From the NCBI RefSeq assembly GCF_963678635.1, contig NC_087064.1:31782369-31846368 (forward strand): a stretch of 64,000 bases of DNA. Direction: 5' to 3'. Source of the stretch: Symsagittifera roscoffensis (taxonomy: Eukaryota > Xenacoelomorpha > Acoela > Convolutidae). Position 1 is the first letter of the stretch, and each line of letters opens with the position of its first letter. The notes below the pieces were generated by a model, which ran no database searches, had not been told where the DNA came from, and worked only from the letters and a program-made list of their open reading frames with translations. Below are positions 25,195-39,270 of the stretch, piece after piece. Both the position numbers and the translations under genes were made by a program.

Positions 25195-27845
25195 ACGCGC
25201 ATTTAAGATTGAGCACGGATCATGCTCACTTAAGATTAAGCACTGATTCACACGCACTTGTTTTTGAGCATTAATTTAAGCGCGCTCAAGATTGAGCACT
25301 GATTCACGCTCACGCAAGATTGAGCAGTGATTTATGCACAATCAAGTTCAGATCTGATTCAGGCGCACTGAAGGTTGATCACTGGTTCACGCGCATTTAT
25401 GATGGAGCACTTATTCACGCGCACTCAAGGTTGAGCCCGTATTCACACGTAATAGAAACTGAGCAATAATTTACTGGCACTCGAGAATAAGCACTGGTTC
25501 ACGCGCGCTTAAAATTGAGCACTGATTCAAGGTTGACCATTCGCTCACGCACACTCAAGTTCAGAAATGATTCACGCGAACTCAAAATTGAGCACTGGTT
25601 CACATGCATTCAAGATTAAGCATTGGATGCACGCACTGAAGATAGAGCACTGATTCACTCACGTTCAATATTGGGCACTCGTTCACAAGCAAACAAGATT
25701 GAGCACCGACTAACGCGCACTCAAGCTTGAGCATTGATTCAAGCGCAATCAATATTGAGCACTGGTTAACACGCATTCAAGATTATGCACTGATCTACGC
25801 GCACTCAATGTTATGAACTGAAAACTGCGCATTCAAGGTTGAGCCTTGGTTCACGCACACTTAAGATGGACGCGCACAATTTTGATCACCAATTCACATG
25901 CACTCGCGATGGAGCAGTGATTTACTCGCACTCAAGATTGAGAACGGATTCACACGAATTCAAAATTGGGCGCTGCTTCACGCGCACTCAAGATGGAAAA
26001 ATGATTCAGCGCACTCGATTTTGAGCACTGGTTCACACGCATTCAAGTTTTTGCACTGATCTACGTGCACTCAATGTTATGAACTGAATACTGCTCGCTC
26101 AAGGTTGAGCCTTGGTTCACGCACACTTAAGATGGAGCACTGATTCACGCTCACTCAAAATTAAGCGCTGATTCACACGCATTTCAAATTGAGCTTAGTT
26201 TTAATCGCGCTCAAGGTTGAGCACATATTCACGCTCACTCAAAAATGAGCAGTGGTCCATGCGCTCTTAACGACGGAACACTGGGTCAAGTTCACTCAAG
26301 ATTGAGCACTGCTTCACGCGCACTTAAGGTGGAGCACTGATTCACGCGCAATCAAGATTGAGCACTGATTCTCGCGCACTCAAGTTAAGAACTGATTCAC
26401 GCGCACTCAAGGTTGAGCAACGGTTCACACGCACTCAAGATTGAGAACTGAATGCGTGCACTGAAGGTTGAGCACTGATTTGCACGCTTTTGAGATTGAG
26501 CTGTGATTTACGCGCACTAGAGCACTGACTCAAGAGCACTCAAGATTGAGCACTGATTCACTCGCAATCAACATTGGGCGCTCGTTCACACGCACTTAAG
26601 ATTGAGCACTGATCACTCACACACAAGATTCAGCACTGATTAACGCGCACTCAATATTTAGTCTGATTCAAGCGAATTCAAGGTTGAGCACTGATTTACG
26701 CGCACTCAGTGTTGAGAACTGAATACTGCGCACTCAAGATTGAGCCTTGTTTCACGCGCATTTAAGATTAAGCACTGATTCATGCTCACTTAAGATTGAG
26801 CACTGATTCACACGCACTTGTTTTTGAGCATTAAATTAAGCGCGCTCAAGATTGAGCACTGATTCACGCTCACGCAAGATTGAGCAGTGATTTATGCGCA
26901 ATCAAGTTCAGATCTGATTCACGCGCACTGAAGGTTGATCACTGGTTCACGCGCATTTATGATGGAGCACTAATTCACGCGCACTCAAGTTTGAGCCCGT
27001 ATTCACACGTAATAGAAACTGAGCAATAATTTACTGGCACTCGAGAATAAGCACTGGTTCACGCGCACTTAAAATTTAGCACTGATTCAAGGTTGACCAT
27101 TCGCTCAAGCACACCCAAGTTCAGAAAAGATTCACGCGAACTCAAAATTGAGCACTGGTTCACATGCACTCAAGATTAAGCATTGGATGCACGCACTGAA
27201 GATAGAGCACTGATTCACTCACAATCAATATTGGGCACTCGTTCACAAGCAAACAAGATTGAGCACCGACTAACGCGCACTCAAGCTTGAGCACTGATTC
27301 AAGCGCAATCAATATTGAGCACTGGTTAACACGCATTCAAGATTGTGCACTGATCTACGCGCACTCAATGTTATGAACTGAAAACTGCGCATTCAAGGTT
27401 GAGCCTTGGTTCACGCACACTTAAGATGGAGCACTTATTCACGCTCACTCAAGCACTGGTTCACACGCATTTTATTTTGAACACAGTCTTAAGCGCGCTC
27501 AAGGTTGAGCACTAATTCACCCTCACTCAAAATTGAGCAGTGGTCCATGCGCGCTTAACGACGGAACACTTGGTCAAGGTCACTCAAGATTGAGCACTAA
27601 TTCACGCGCACTCGTAATTGAGCACTGCTTCACGCGCACTTAAGATGGAGCACTGATTCACACGAAATTAGGTTGAGCACTGTATCTGGTACACTCAAGT
27701 TAAGAACTGTTTCACACGCACTCAAGATTGAGCACCGGCTCACACGCACTCAAGATTGAGGACTGGTTGCGTGCACTGAAGGTTTAGCACTGATTCACTC
27801 GCAATCAACATTGAACACTGATTCACATTCACTCAAGATGGAGCA
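25195..27845. repeat. 2,734-bp satellite segmental duplication, copy 2
   Basis: Second copy, with about 50 bp (two monomers, one carrying the CTAGAGCACT variant) extra near 26,500. After that point the offset to copy 1 becomes about 2,784. It continues past the copy 1 end into CTTTTTATTGAGC. Confidence 0.8.
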
Positions 27846-30800
27846 ATGATTCAGGCTCACTCAAGGTTAAGCACTGATTCTTGCGCACTTTTTATTGAGC
27901 ACAGTTTTCAGCGGGCTCAAGATTGAGCCTTTTTTCACCATCACTCAAAATTGAGCACTGGTCCATGGGCGGTTCAAGAGGGAACACTGATTCACGTTCA
28001 CTCAAGATTCAGCACTGATTAACGCGCACTCAAGATTGAGAACTGATTGCAGCGCACTCAATATTAAGCACTGGTTCAAACGCATTTTAGATTGAGCACT
28101 GATTCACGCGCACTCAATGTTGTGAACTGAATACGGCGCACCCAAGATTGAGCCTTGGTTCACGCGCACTTAAGATGGAGCACTGATTCAGGCTCACTCA
28201 AGATTAAGCACTGATTCTTGCGCACTTTTTATTGAGCACAGTTTTCAGCGGGCTCAAGATTGAGCACTTTTTCACCATCACTCAAAATTGAGCACTGGTC
28301 CATGGGCGGTTCACGAGGGAACACTGATTCACATTCACTCAAGATTGAGCACTGATTCACGCGCACTCAATTTAAAAAATGACTCACGCGCACGCCAAAC
28401 TGAGTACAGGTTCACGCGCACTTAAGATGGATCACTGACTCACACGCACAATTTTGATCACCGATTCACATGCAATCGCGATGGAGCTGTGATTTACTCG
28501 CACTCAAGATTGAGAACTGATTCACACGAATTCAAAATTGGGCGCTGCTTCATGCGCACTCAAGATGGAAAAATGATTCAGCGCACTCGATTTTGAGCAC
28601 TGGTTCACACGCATTCAAGTTTTTGCACTGATCTACGCGCACTCAATGTTATGAACTGAATACTGCTCGCTCAAGGTTGAGCCTTGGTTCACGCACACTT
28701 AAGATGGAGCACTGATTCACGCTCACTCAAAATTAAGCGCTGATTCACACGCATTTCAAATTGAGCTTAGTTTTAATCGCGCTCAAGGTTGAGCACATAT
28801 TCATCCTCACTCAAAAATGAGCAGTGGTCCAAGCGCTCTTAACGACAGAACACTGGGTCAAGTTCACTCAAGGTTGAGCACTGCTTCACGCGCACTTAAG
28901 GTGGAGCACTGATTTACGCGCACTCAAGATTGAGCACTGCTTCACGCGCACTTAAGGTTGAGCACCGGTTCACACGCACTCAAGATTGAGAACTGTATGC
29001 GTGCATTGAAGGTTGAGCACTGATTTGCACGCTTTTGAGGTTGAGCTGTGATTTACGCGCACTCGAGCACTGACTCAAGATCACTCAAGACTGAGCACTG
29101 ATTCATTCGCAATCAACATTGGGCGCTCGTTCACACGCATTTAAGATTGAGCACTGATTCACTCACACACAAGATTCAGCACTGATTAACGCGCACTCAA
29201 TATTTAGTACTGATTCAAGCGGATTTAAGGTTGAGCACTGATTTACGCGCACTCAGTGTTGAGAACTGAATACTGCGCATTCAAGATTGAGCCTTGTTTC
29301 ACGCGCATTTAAGATTGAGCACTGATTCATGCTCACTTAAGATTAAGCACTGATTCACACGCACTTGTTTTTGAGCATTAATTTAAGCGCGCTCAAGATT
29401 GAGCACTGATTCACGCTCACCCAAGATTGAGCAGTGATTTATGCGCAATCAAGTTCAGATCTGATTCACGCGCACTGAAGGTTGATCACTGGTTCACGCG
29501 CATTTATGATGGAGCACTAATTCACGCGCACTCAAGGTTGAGCCCGTATTCACACGTAATAGAAACTGAGCAATAATTTACTGGCACTCGAGAATAAGCA
29601 CTGGTTCACGCACACTTAAAATTGAGCACTGATTCAAGGTTGACCATTCGCTCACGCACACTCAAGTTCAGAAATGAATCACGCGAACTCAAAATTGAGC
29701 ACTGGTTCACATGCATTCAAGATTAAGCATTGGATGCACGCACTGAAGATAGAGTACTTATTCACTCACAATCAATATTGGGCACTCGTTCACAAGCAAA
29801 CAAGATTGAGCACCGACTAACGCGCACTCAAGCTTGAGCACTGATTCAAGCGCAATGAATATTGAGCACTGGTTAACGCATTCAAGATTGTGCACTGATC
29901 TACGCGCACTCAATGTTATGAACTGAAAACTGCGCATTCAAGGTTGAGCCTTGGTTCACGCACACTTAAGATGGACGCGCACAATTTTGGTTCACGCGCA
30001 CAATTTTGATCACCGATTCACATGCACTCGCGATGGAGCAGTGATTTACTCGCACTCAAGATTGAGAACTGATTCACATGAATTCAAAATTGGGAGCTAC
30101 TTCACGCGCACTCAAGATGGAAAAATGATTCAGCGCACTCAATTTTGAGCACTGGTTCGCACGCATTCAAGTTTTTGCACTGATCTACGCGCACTCAATG
30201 TTATGAACTGAATACTGCTCGCTCAAGGTTGAGCCTTGGTTCACGCACACTTAAGATGGAGCACTGATTCACGCTCACTCAAAATTAAGCGCTGATTCAC
30301 ACGCATTTCAATTGAGCTTAGTTTTAATCGCGCTCAAGGTTGAGCACATATTCAACCTCACTCAAAAATGAGCAGTGGTCCATGCGCTCTTAACGACGGA
30401 ACACTGGGTCAAGTTCACTCAAGATTGAGCACTAATTCACGCGCACTCGTAATTGAGCACTGCTTCACGCGCACTTAAGATGGAGCACTGATTCACGCGC
30501 AATCAAGATTGAGCACTGATTCTCGCGCACTCAAGTTAAGAACTGATTCACGCGCACTCAAGGTTGAGCAACGGTTCACACGCACTCAAGATTGAGAACT
30601 GAATGCGTGCACTGAAGGTTGAGCACTGATTTGCACGCTTTTGAGATTGAGCTGTGATTTACGCGCACTCGAGCACTGACTCAAGAGCACTCAAGATTGA
30701 GCACTGATTCACTCGCAATCAACAATGGGCGCTCGTTCACACGCACTTAAGATTCAGCACTGATCAACGCGGACTCAATATTTAGTCTGATTCAAGCGGA

Positions 30801-33800
30801 TTCAAGTTTGAGCACTGATCTACGCGCACTCAGTGTTGAGAACTGAATACTGCGCACTCAAGATTGAGCCTTGTTTCACGCGCATTTAAGATTGAGCACT
30901 GATTCATGCTCACTTAAGATTAAGCACTGATTCACACGTACTTGTTTTTGAGCATTAATTTAAGCGCGCTCAAGATTGAGCACTGATTCACGCTCACGCA
31001 AGGTTGAGCAGTGATTTATGCGCAATCAAGTTCAGATCTGATTCACGCGCACTGAAGGTTGATCACTGGTTCACGCGCATTTATGATGGAGCACTAATTC
31101 ACGCGCACTCAAGGTTGAGCCCGTATTCGCACGTAATAGAAACTGAGCAATAATTTACTGGCACTCGAGAGTAAGCACTGGTTCACGCGCACTTAAAATT
31201 GAGCACTGATACAAGGTTGACCATTCGCTCACGCACACTCAAGTTCAGAAATGATTCACGCGAACTCAAAATTGAGCACTGGTTCACATGCACTCAAGAT
31301 TAAGCATTGGATGCACGCACTGAAGATAGAGCACTGATTCACTCACAATCAATCTTGGGCACTCGTTCACAAGCAAACAAGATTGAGCACCGACTAACGC
31401 GCACTCAAGCTTGAGCACTGATTCAAGCGCAATCAATATTGAGCACTGGTTAACACGCATTCAAGATTGTGCACTGATCTACGCGCACTCAATGTTATGA
31501 ACTGAAAACTGCGCATTCAAGGTTGAGCCTTGGCTCACGCACACTTAAGATGGAGCACTTATTCACGCTCACTCAAGCACTGGTTCATACGCATTTTTTT
31601 TTGAGCACAGTATTAAGCGCGCTCAAGGTTGAGCACTAATTCACCCTCACTCAAAATTGAGCAGTGGTCCATGCGCGCTTAACGACGGAACACTTGGTCA
31701 AGGTCACTCAAGATTGAGCACTAATTCACGCGCACTCGTGATTGAGCACTGCTTCTAGCGCACTTAAGATGGAGCACTGATTCACACGAAATTAGATTGA
31801 GCACTGTATCTGGTACACTCAAGTTAAGAACTGTTTCACACGCACTCAATATTGAGCACCGGCTCACACGCACTCAAGATTGAGGACTGGTTGCGTGCAC
31901 TGAAGGTTTAGCACTGATTCACTCGCAATCAACATTGAGCAGTGGTTCACACGCACTCAAGATTGAGCACTGGATGCGCGCACTCAAGATTGATCCCTGA
32001 TTCACGCGCACTCGAGCACTGACTCAAGAGCACTCAAGATTGAGCACTGATTCACTCACAATCAACCCTGGGCGCTCGTTCGCAAACACCCAAGATTGAG
32101 CCCTGATAAACTCAAGCACAAGATTCAGCACTGATTAACGCGCACTCGAGATTGAGAACTGATTGCAGCGCACTCAATATTGAGCGCTGGTTCAAACGCA
32201 TTTTAGATTGAGCACTGATTCACGCTGACTCAATGTTGTGAACTGAATACGGCGCACCCATGATTGAGCCTTGGGTCACGCGCACTTAAGATGGAGCACT
32301 GATTCAGGCTCACTCAAGATTAAGCACTGATTCTTGCGCACTTTATATTGAGCACAGTTTTCAGCGTGCTCAAGATTGAGCGCTCTTTCATCATCACTCA
32401 AAATTGAGCACTGGTCCATACGCGCTTCACGAGGGAACAGTGATTCACATACACTCAAGATTGAGCACTGATTCACGCGCACTCAAGTTAAAAATCGACT
32501 CACGCGCACGCAAAATTGAGCACAGGTTCACGCGCACTTAAGACGGAGCACTGATTCACGCGCACTCAATTTTGAGCACCGACTCACATACACTCGCGAT
32601 GGAGCAGTAATTTACTCGCACTCAAGATTGAGAACTGATTCACACGAATTCAAAATTGGGCGCTGCTTCACGCGCACTCAAGATGGAGAAATGATTCAGC
32701 GCACTCAAATTTGAGCACTGGTTCACACGCATACAAGATTTTGCACTGATCTACGCGCACTCAATGTTGTGAACTGAATACGGCGCACCCAAGATTGAAC
32801 CTTGGTTCACGCACACTTAAGATGGAGCACTGATTCACGCTCACTCAAGATTAAGCACTGATTCTTGCGCACTCTTTCAAAATCACTCCAAATTGAGCAC
32901 TGGTCTATGCGCGCTTCACGAGGGAACATTGATTCACATTCACTCAAGATTGAGCACTGATTCACGCGCACTCAAGTTAAAAAGTGACTCTTGCGCACGC
33001 AAAATTAAGCGCTGATTCACACGCATTTCAAATTGAGCACAGTTTTAATCGCGCTCAAGGTTGAGCACAGATTCACCCTCACTCAAAATTTAGCAGTGGT
33101 CCATGCGCGCTTAATGACGGAACACTGGGTCAAGTTCACTCAAGATTGAGCACTGCTTCACGCGCTCAAGATTGAGCACTGAATCTCGCGCACTCAAGAT
33201 AAGAAGTGATTCACCCGCACTCAAGGTTGAGCACCGGTTCATACGCATTCAAGATTGAGAACTGAATGCGTGCACTGAAGGTTGAGCACTGATTCGCTCG
33301 CAATCAAAATTGAGCACTGTTTCACACGCACTCTAAATTGAGCACTGGTTGCGCGCACTCAAGTTTGATCCTCGATTCACTCTCACTCGAGCACATACTC
33401 AAGATCACTCAAGATTGAGCACTGATTCACTCATACACAAGATTCAGAACTGATTAACGCGCACTCAAGATTGAGAACTGATTCAAGCGCACTCAATATT
33501 GAGCACTGGTTCAAACGCATTTTAGATTGAGCACTGATTCACGCGCACTCAATGTTGTGAACTGAATACTGCGCACACAAGATTGAGCCTTGGTTCACGC
33601 GCACTTAAGATGGAGCACTGATTCACGCTCACTAAAAATTGAGCACTGATTTACTCTAAACCAAATTGGGCACTCGTTCACACGATTGAGCACTGATTCA
33701 CTCACGCACAAGATTCAGCACTGATTAAGTCGTCGCACTGAATATTGAGAACTGATTCACTCGCAATCAAGATTGAGCACTGGTTCACACGTTTTCAAGA

Positions 33801-35112
33801 TTGAGCACTGGATGCGCGCACTCAAGGTTGAGCACTGATTCACTCGCAATCAACATTGGGCGCTCGTTCACACGCACTCAATATTGAGCACTGATTCACT
33901 CGCAAACAATATTCAGCACTGATTAACGCGCACTCAATATTGAGTACTGATTCAAGCGCATTCAATGTTGAGCACTGATTTACGTGCACTCAATGCTGAG
34001 AACTGAATACTGCGCACACAAGATGGAGCCTTGGTGCACGCGCACGTAAGATTGAGCACTTATTCACACGCATTTCAAATTGAGCACAGTTTTAAGCGCG
34101 CTCAAGGTTGAGCACAATATCACCCTCACTCAAAATTGAGCAGTGGTCCATGCGCGCTTAACGTCGGAACTCTGGGTCAAGTTCACTCAAGATTGAGACT
34201 GAATGCGTGCACTGAAGGTTGAGCACTGATTTTCTTGCAATCAATATTGAGCACTGGTTCACACGCACTCAAATTGAGCACTGGATGCGCGCACTGAAGA
34301 TTGATCCTGGATTCACGCTCACTCGAGCACTGACTCAAGATCACTCAACATTGAGCACTGATTCACTCACAATCAACCTTGGGCGCTCATTCACACGCGC
34401 ATTGAGAACTGATTCACCATCACTCAAAATTGAGCACTGGTCCTTGCGCGCTTCACGAGGGAACACTAATTCCTATTCACTCAAGATTGAGCACTTATTC
34501 ACGTGCACTCAAGTTAAGAAATGGTCCACGCGCACGCAAAATTGAGCACAGGTTCACGCGCACTCAAGCTTGAGCATTGATTCAAGCGCAATCAAGATTG
34601 AGCACTGGTTAACACGCATTCAAGATTCTGCACTGATCTACGCGCACTCAATGTTATGAACTGAAAAATGCGCATTCAAGGTTGAGCCTTGGTTCACGCA
34701 CACTTAAGATGGACGCGCACAATTTTGATCACCAATTCACATGCACTCGCGATGGAGCAGTGATTTACTCGCACTCAAGATTGAGAACTGATTCACACGG
34801 ACTCAAAATTGGGGTCTGCTTCGCGCGCACTTAAGATGGAGAAATAATTCACGCGCACTCAAGATTGACTCTTGGTTCACGCTCACTTAAGTTTGAGAAC
34901 TGATTCACGCGCACTGTTGATTGAGCACTGATCTCGCGCACTCAACGTTGAGTATTAATTCACGCGCACTCAAGATTGAGCACTGAACCTCGGGCACACA
35001 AATTAAGAACTGATTCTCGCGCACTAAAAATTGAGCCTTGGTTCATGTACACCTAAGTTTGAGAACTGATTCACGAGCACTCAAGTTTGAGCACTGATCT
35101 TGCGCACTCAAC
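27846..35112. repeat. Satellite sector with mosaic of older blocks
   Basis: Monomers here share marker variants with earlier blocks (CAGCGGGCTCAAGATTGAG near 28,247, AAGATGGACGCGCACAATTT near 29,970 and 34,706) but in different order and spacing, without a long exact period. It reads as older duplications that have been reshuffled. No other sequence is inserted. Confidence 0.7.
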
Positions 35113-35150
35113 GAGTATTAACTCACGTGCACTAAAAATTGAGCACTGAT

Positions 35151-35290
35151 ATCAATGCTCAATCTTGAGAGCGCGTGAAATAGTACTCAATATTGATTGC
35201 ACGAGATCAGTACTCAATCTTGAGTGCGCGTAAATCAGTGCTCAACGATAAGTGTACGTGAACCAAGGATCAATCTTGAGTGATTTACAT
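35151..35290 (-). repeat. Inverted satellite block 1
   Basis: Five or so monomers lie in reverse orientation (GTGCTCAATCTTGAG-type). The block joins the forward array at a palindrome centred on GATATC (35148-35153); the arms extend over about 35,113-35,188 with several mismatches. Confidence 0.85.
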
Positions 35291-35595
35291 GCACCCAAGA
35301 TTTAGCACTGATTCACTCACACACAAGATTCAGCACTGATTAACGCGCACTCAAGATTGAGCACTGATCTCGCGCACTCAACGTTGACTACTAATTCACG
35401 CGCACTCAAGATTGAGCACTGAATCTCGCGCACACAAATTAAGAGCTGACTCACGCGCACTTAAGATTGAGCCTCGGTTTGCGTACATTTAAGTTTGAAA
35501 ACTGATTCAGGACCACTCAATTGTGAGCACTAGTCTCGCTGATCTCGCGCACTTAACGAGTACTTATTCACGCGCACTAAAGATTGAGCATTGAT

Positions 35596-35735
35596 ATCAG
35601 TGCTCAATCTTGAGAGCGCGTGAATTAGTACTCAATATTGATTGCACAAGATCAGTACTCAATCTTGAGTGCGCGTAAATCATTGCTCAACGATAAGTGT
35701 ACGTGAACCAAGGCTCAATGTTGAGTTATTTACAC
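35596..35735 (-). repeat. Inverted satellite block 2
   Basis: Same structure, centred on GATATC at 35593-35598. It ends where ...AACCAAGGCTCAATGTTG gives way to forward TTTACACGCACTCAAG. Confidence 0.85.
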
Positions 35736-36613
35736 GCACTCAAGATTTAGCACTAATTCACTCACACAGAAGATTCAGAACTGATTAACGCGCACTCAAG
35801 ATTGAGAACTGATTCAAGCGCACTCGATATTGAGCACTGGTTTGAACGCATTTTAGATTGAGCACTGATTCACGCGCACTCAATGTTGTGAACTGAATAC
35901 TGCGCAATCAAGATTGAGCCTTGGTTCAAGCGCACTTAAAAAGGAGCACTGATTCGCGCTCACTCAAGATTAAGCACTGATTCATGTGCCTTTTTTAGTG
36001 AGCACAGTTTTCAGCGCGCTCAAGATTGAGCACTGATTCACCATCACTCAAAATTGAGCACTGGTCCTTGCGCGCTTCACGAGGGAACACTGATCCATAT
36101 TCATTCAAGATTGAGCACTGATTCACGCGCACTCAAGTTAAGAAATGATTCACGCGCACGCAAAATTGAGCACAGGTTCACGCGCACTTAATATGGAACA
36201 CTGATTCATGCGCACTCAAATTTGAGAACTGATTCACATGCACTCGCGATGGAGCAGTAATTTACTCGCACTCAAAATTGAGAACTGATTCACACAAAAT
36301 TGGGCGCTGCTTTGCGCGCACTTAAAATGGAGAAATGATTCACGCGCACTCAAGATTGACTCTTGGTTCACGCTCACTTAAGTTCGAGAACTGATTCACG
36401 CGCACTGTTGATTGAGCACTGATCTCGCGCACTCAAGATTGAGCACTGAATCTCGCGCACACAATTTAAGAACTGATTCATGCGAATTAAAAATTGAGCC
36501 TTAGTTCACGTACACTTAAGTTTGAGAACTGATTCACGAGCACTCATGTTTGAGCATTGATCTCGCGCGATTAACTAGTACTAACTCACGTGCACTGAAG
36601 ATTGATCACTGAT

Positions 36614-36750
36614 ATCAGTGCTCAATCTTGAAAGCGCCTGAATTAGTACTCAATATTGATTGCACGAGATCAGTACTGAATATTAAGTGCGCGTAAATCA
36701 GTGCTCAACGATAAAAGTACGTGAACCAAGGCTCAATGTTGAGTGATTTA
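36614..36750 (-). repeat. Inverted satellite block 3
   Basis: Centred on GATATC at 36611-36616, with the same order of reversed monomers as blocks 1 and 2. Confidence 0.85.
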
Positions 36751-37151
36751 CACGCACTCAAGATTTAGCACTGATTCACTCACACACAAGATTGAGCACT
36801 AATTCACGCGCACTCAAGTTAAGAAATGGTTCACGCGCACGCAAAATTGAGCACAGGTTCACGCGCACTTATTATGGAGCACTGATTCATGCGCACTCAA
36901 ATTTGAGAACTGATCCACATGCACTCGCGATGGACTAATGGTTTACTCGCACTCAAGATTGAGAACTGATTCACACGGACTCAAAATTGGGCGCTGCTTA
37001 AAATGGAGAAGTGATTCACGCGCACTCAAGATTGACTCTTGGTTCACGTACACTTATCGTTGAGCACTTATTCACGAGCACTCAAGTTTGAGCACTGATC
37101 TCGCGCACTTAACGAGTACTAACTTATGTGCACTGAATATTGAGCACTGAT

Positions 37152-37235
37152 ATCAGTACTCAATCTTCAGTGCGCGTAAATCAATGCTCAACGATAAGTG
37201 TACGTGAACCAAGGCTCAATCTTGAGTGATTTACA
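37152..37235 (-). repeat. Inverted satellite block 4, shortened
   Basis: Centred on GATATC at 37149-37154. The two monomers nearest the junction seen in the other blocks are missing, leaving about 84 bp. Confidence 0.85.
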
Positions 37236-39133
37236 CGCACCCAAGACTTAGCACTGATTCACTAACACACAAGATTCAGCACTGATTAACGCGCACTCAG
37301 GATTGAGCCCTGATCTCGCGCACTTAACGTTGACTACTAATTCACGCGCACTCAAGATTGAGCACTGAATCTCGCGCACACAAATTAGGAGCTGATTCAC
37401 GCGCACTCAAGATTGAGCCTTAGTTTACGTACACTTAAGTTTGAGAACTGATTTAGGACCACTCAATTTTGAGCACTGATCTCGAGCACTCAACGAGTAC
37501 TAATTCACGCGCACTGAAGATTGAGCACTGGTTCGAACGCATTTTAGATTGAGCACTGATACACGCGCACTCAATGTTGTGAACTGAATACTGCGCACTC
37601 AAGATTGAGCATTGGTTCAAGTGCACTTAAGAAGGAGCACTGATTTGCGCTCAATCAAGATTAAGCACTGATTCATGTTCATTTTATAGTGACCACAGTT
37701 TACAGCGCGCTCAAGATTGAGCACTGATTCACCATCACAAAAAATTGAGCACTGGTCCTTTCGCGCTTCACGAGGGAACACTGATCCAAATTCATTCAAG
37801 ATTGAGCGCTGATTCACGCGCACTCAAGTTAAGAAATGATTCACGCGCACGCAAAATTGAGCACAGTTTCACGCGCACTTAATATGGAGCACTGATTCAT
37901 GCGCACTCAAATTTGAGAACTGATTCACATGCACTCGCGATGAACCAATAGTTTACTCGCACTCAAGATTGATAAATGATTCACACGGACTCAAAATTGG
38001 GCGCTGCTTTGCGCTCACTTAAATTAGAGAACTGATTCACGCGCACTCAAGATTGACTCTTGGTTCACGCTCACTTAAGTTTGAGAAAAGATTCACGCGC
38101 ACTGTTGATTGAGCACTGATCTCGCGCACTCAAGATTGAGCACTGAATCTCGCGCACACAAATTAAGAACTGATTCACGCGCACTAAAACTGAGCCTTGG
38201 TTCACGTTCACTTAAGTTTGAGAACTGATTCACGAGCACTCAAATTTGAGCACTGATCTCGCGCACTCAACGAGTACTAATTACGCGCACTCCAGATTGA
38301 GCCTTGGTTCACGTACACATAAGTTTGAGAACTGATTCAGGACCACTCAATTTTCAGCACTGATCTCGCGCACTCAACGAGTACTAATTCACGCGCACTC
38401 AAGATTGAGCACTGATTCATGTTCATTTTATAGTGACCACAGTTTTCAGCGCGCTCAAGATTGAGCACTGATTCACCATCACTCAAAATTGAGCACTGGT
38501 CCTTGCGCGCTTGACGAGGGAACACTGATCCACATTCATTCAAGATTGAGCGCTGATTCACGCGCACTCAAGTTAAGAAATGATTCACGCGCACGCAAAA
38601 TTGAGCACAGTTTCACGCGCACTTAATATGGAGCACTGATTCATGCGCACTCAAATTTGAGAACTGATTCACATGCACTCGCGATGGACCAATAGTTTAC
38701 TCGCACTCAAGATTGATAACTGATTCACACGGACTCAAAATTGGGCGCTGCTTTGCGCGCACTTAAATTAGAGAACTGATTCACGCGCACTCAAGATTGA
38801 CTCTTGGTTCACGCTCACTTAAGTTTGAGAAAAGATTCACGCGCACTGTTGATTGAGCACTGATCTCGCGCACTCAAGATTGAGCACTGAATCTCGCGCA
38901 CACAAATTAAGAACTGATTCACGCGCACTAAAACTGAGCCTTGGTTCACGTTCACCTAAGTTTGAGAACTGATCTCGCGCACTCAACGAGTACTAATTCA
39001 CGCGCACTCCAGATTGAGCCTTGGTTCACGTACACATAAGTTTGAGATTTGATTCAGGACCACTCAATTTTCAGCACTGATCTCGCGCACTCAACGAGTA
39101 CTAATTCACGCGCACTCAAGATTGAGCACTGAT

Positions 39134-39270
39134 ATCAGTGCTCAATCTTGACAGCGCGTGAATTAGTACTCAATAATGAAGGCACATGATCAGTGCTCAA
39201 TCTTGAGTGCACGTAAATCAGTGCTCAACGATAAGTGTACGTGAACCAAGGCTCAATCTTGAGTGATTTA
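39134..39270 (-). repeat. Inverted satellite block 5, nearly perfect palindrome
   Basis: Centred on GATATC at 39131-39136. The palindrome spans 39,096-39,171 (76 bp). I see only two mismatched positions per arm: GTGCG is expected and CAGCG is present. Confidence 0.9.
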
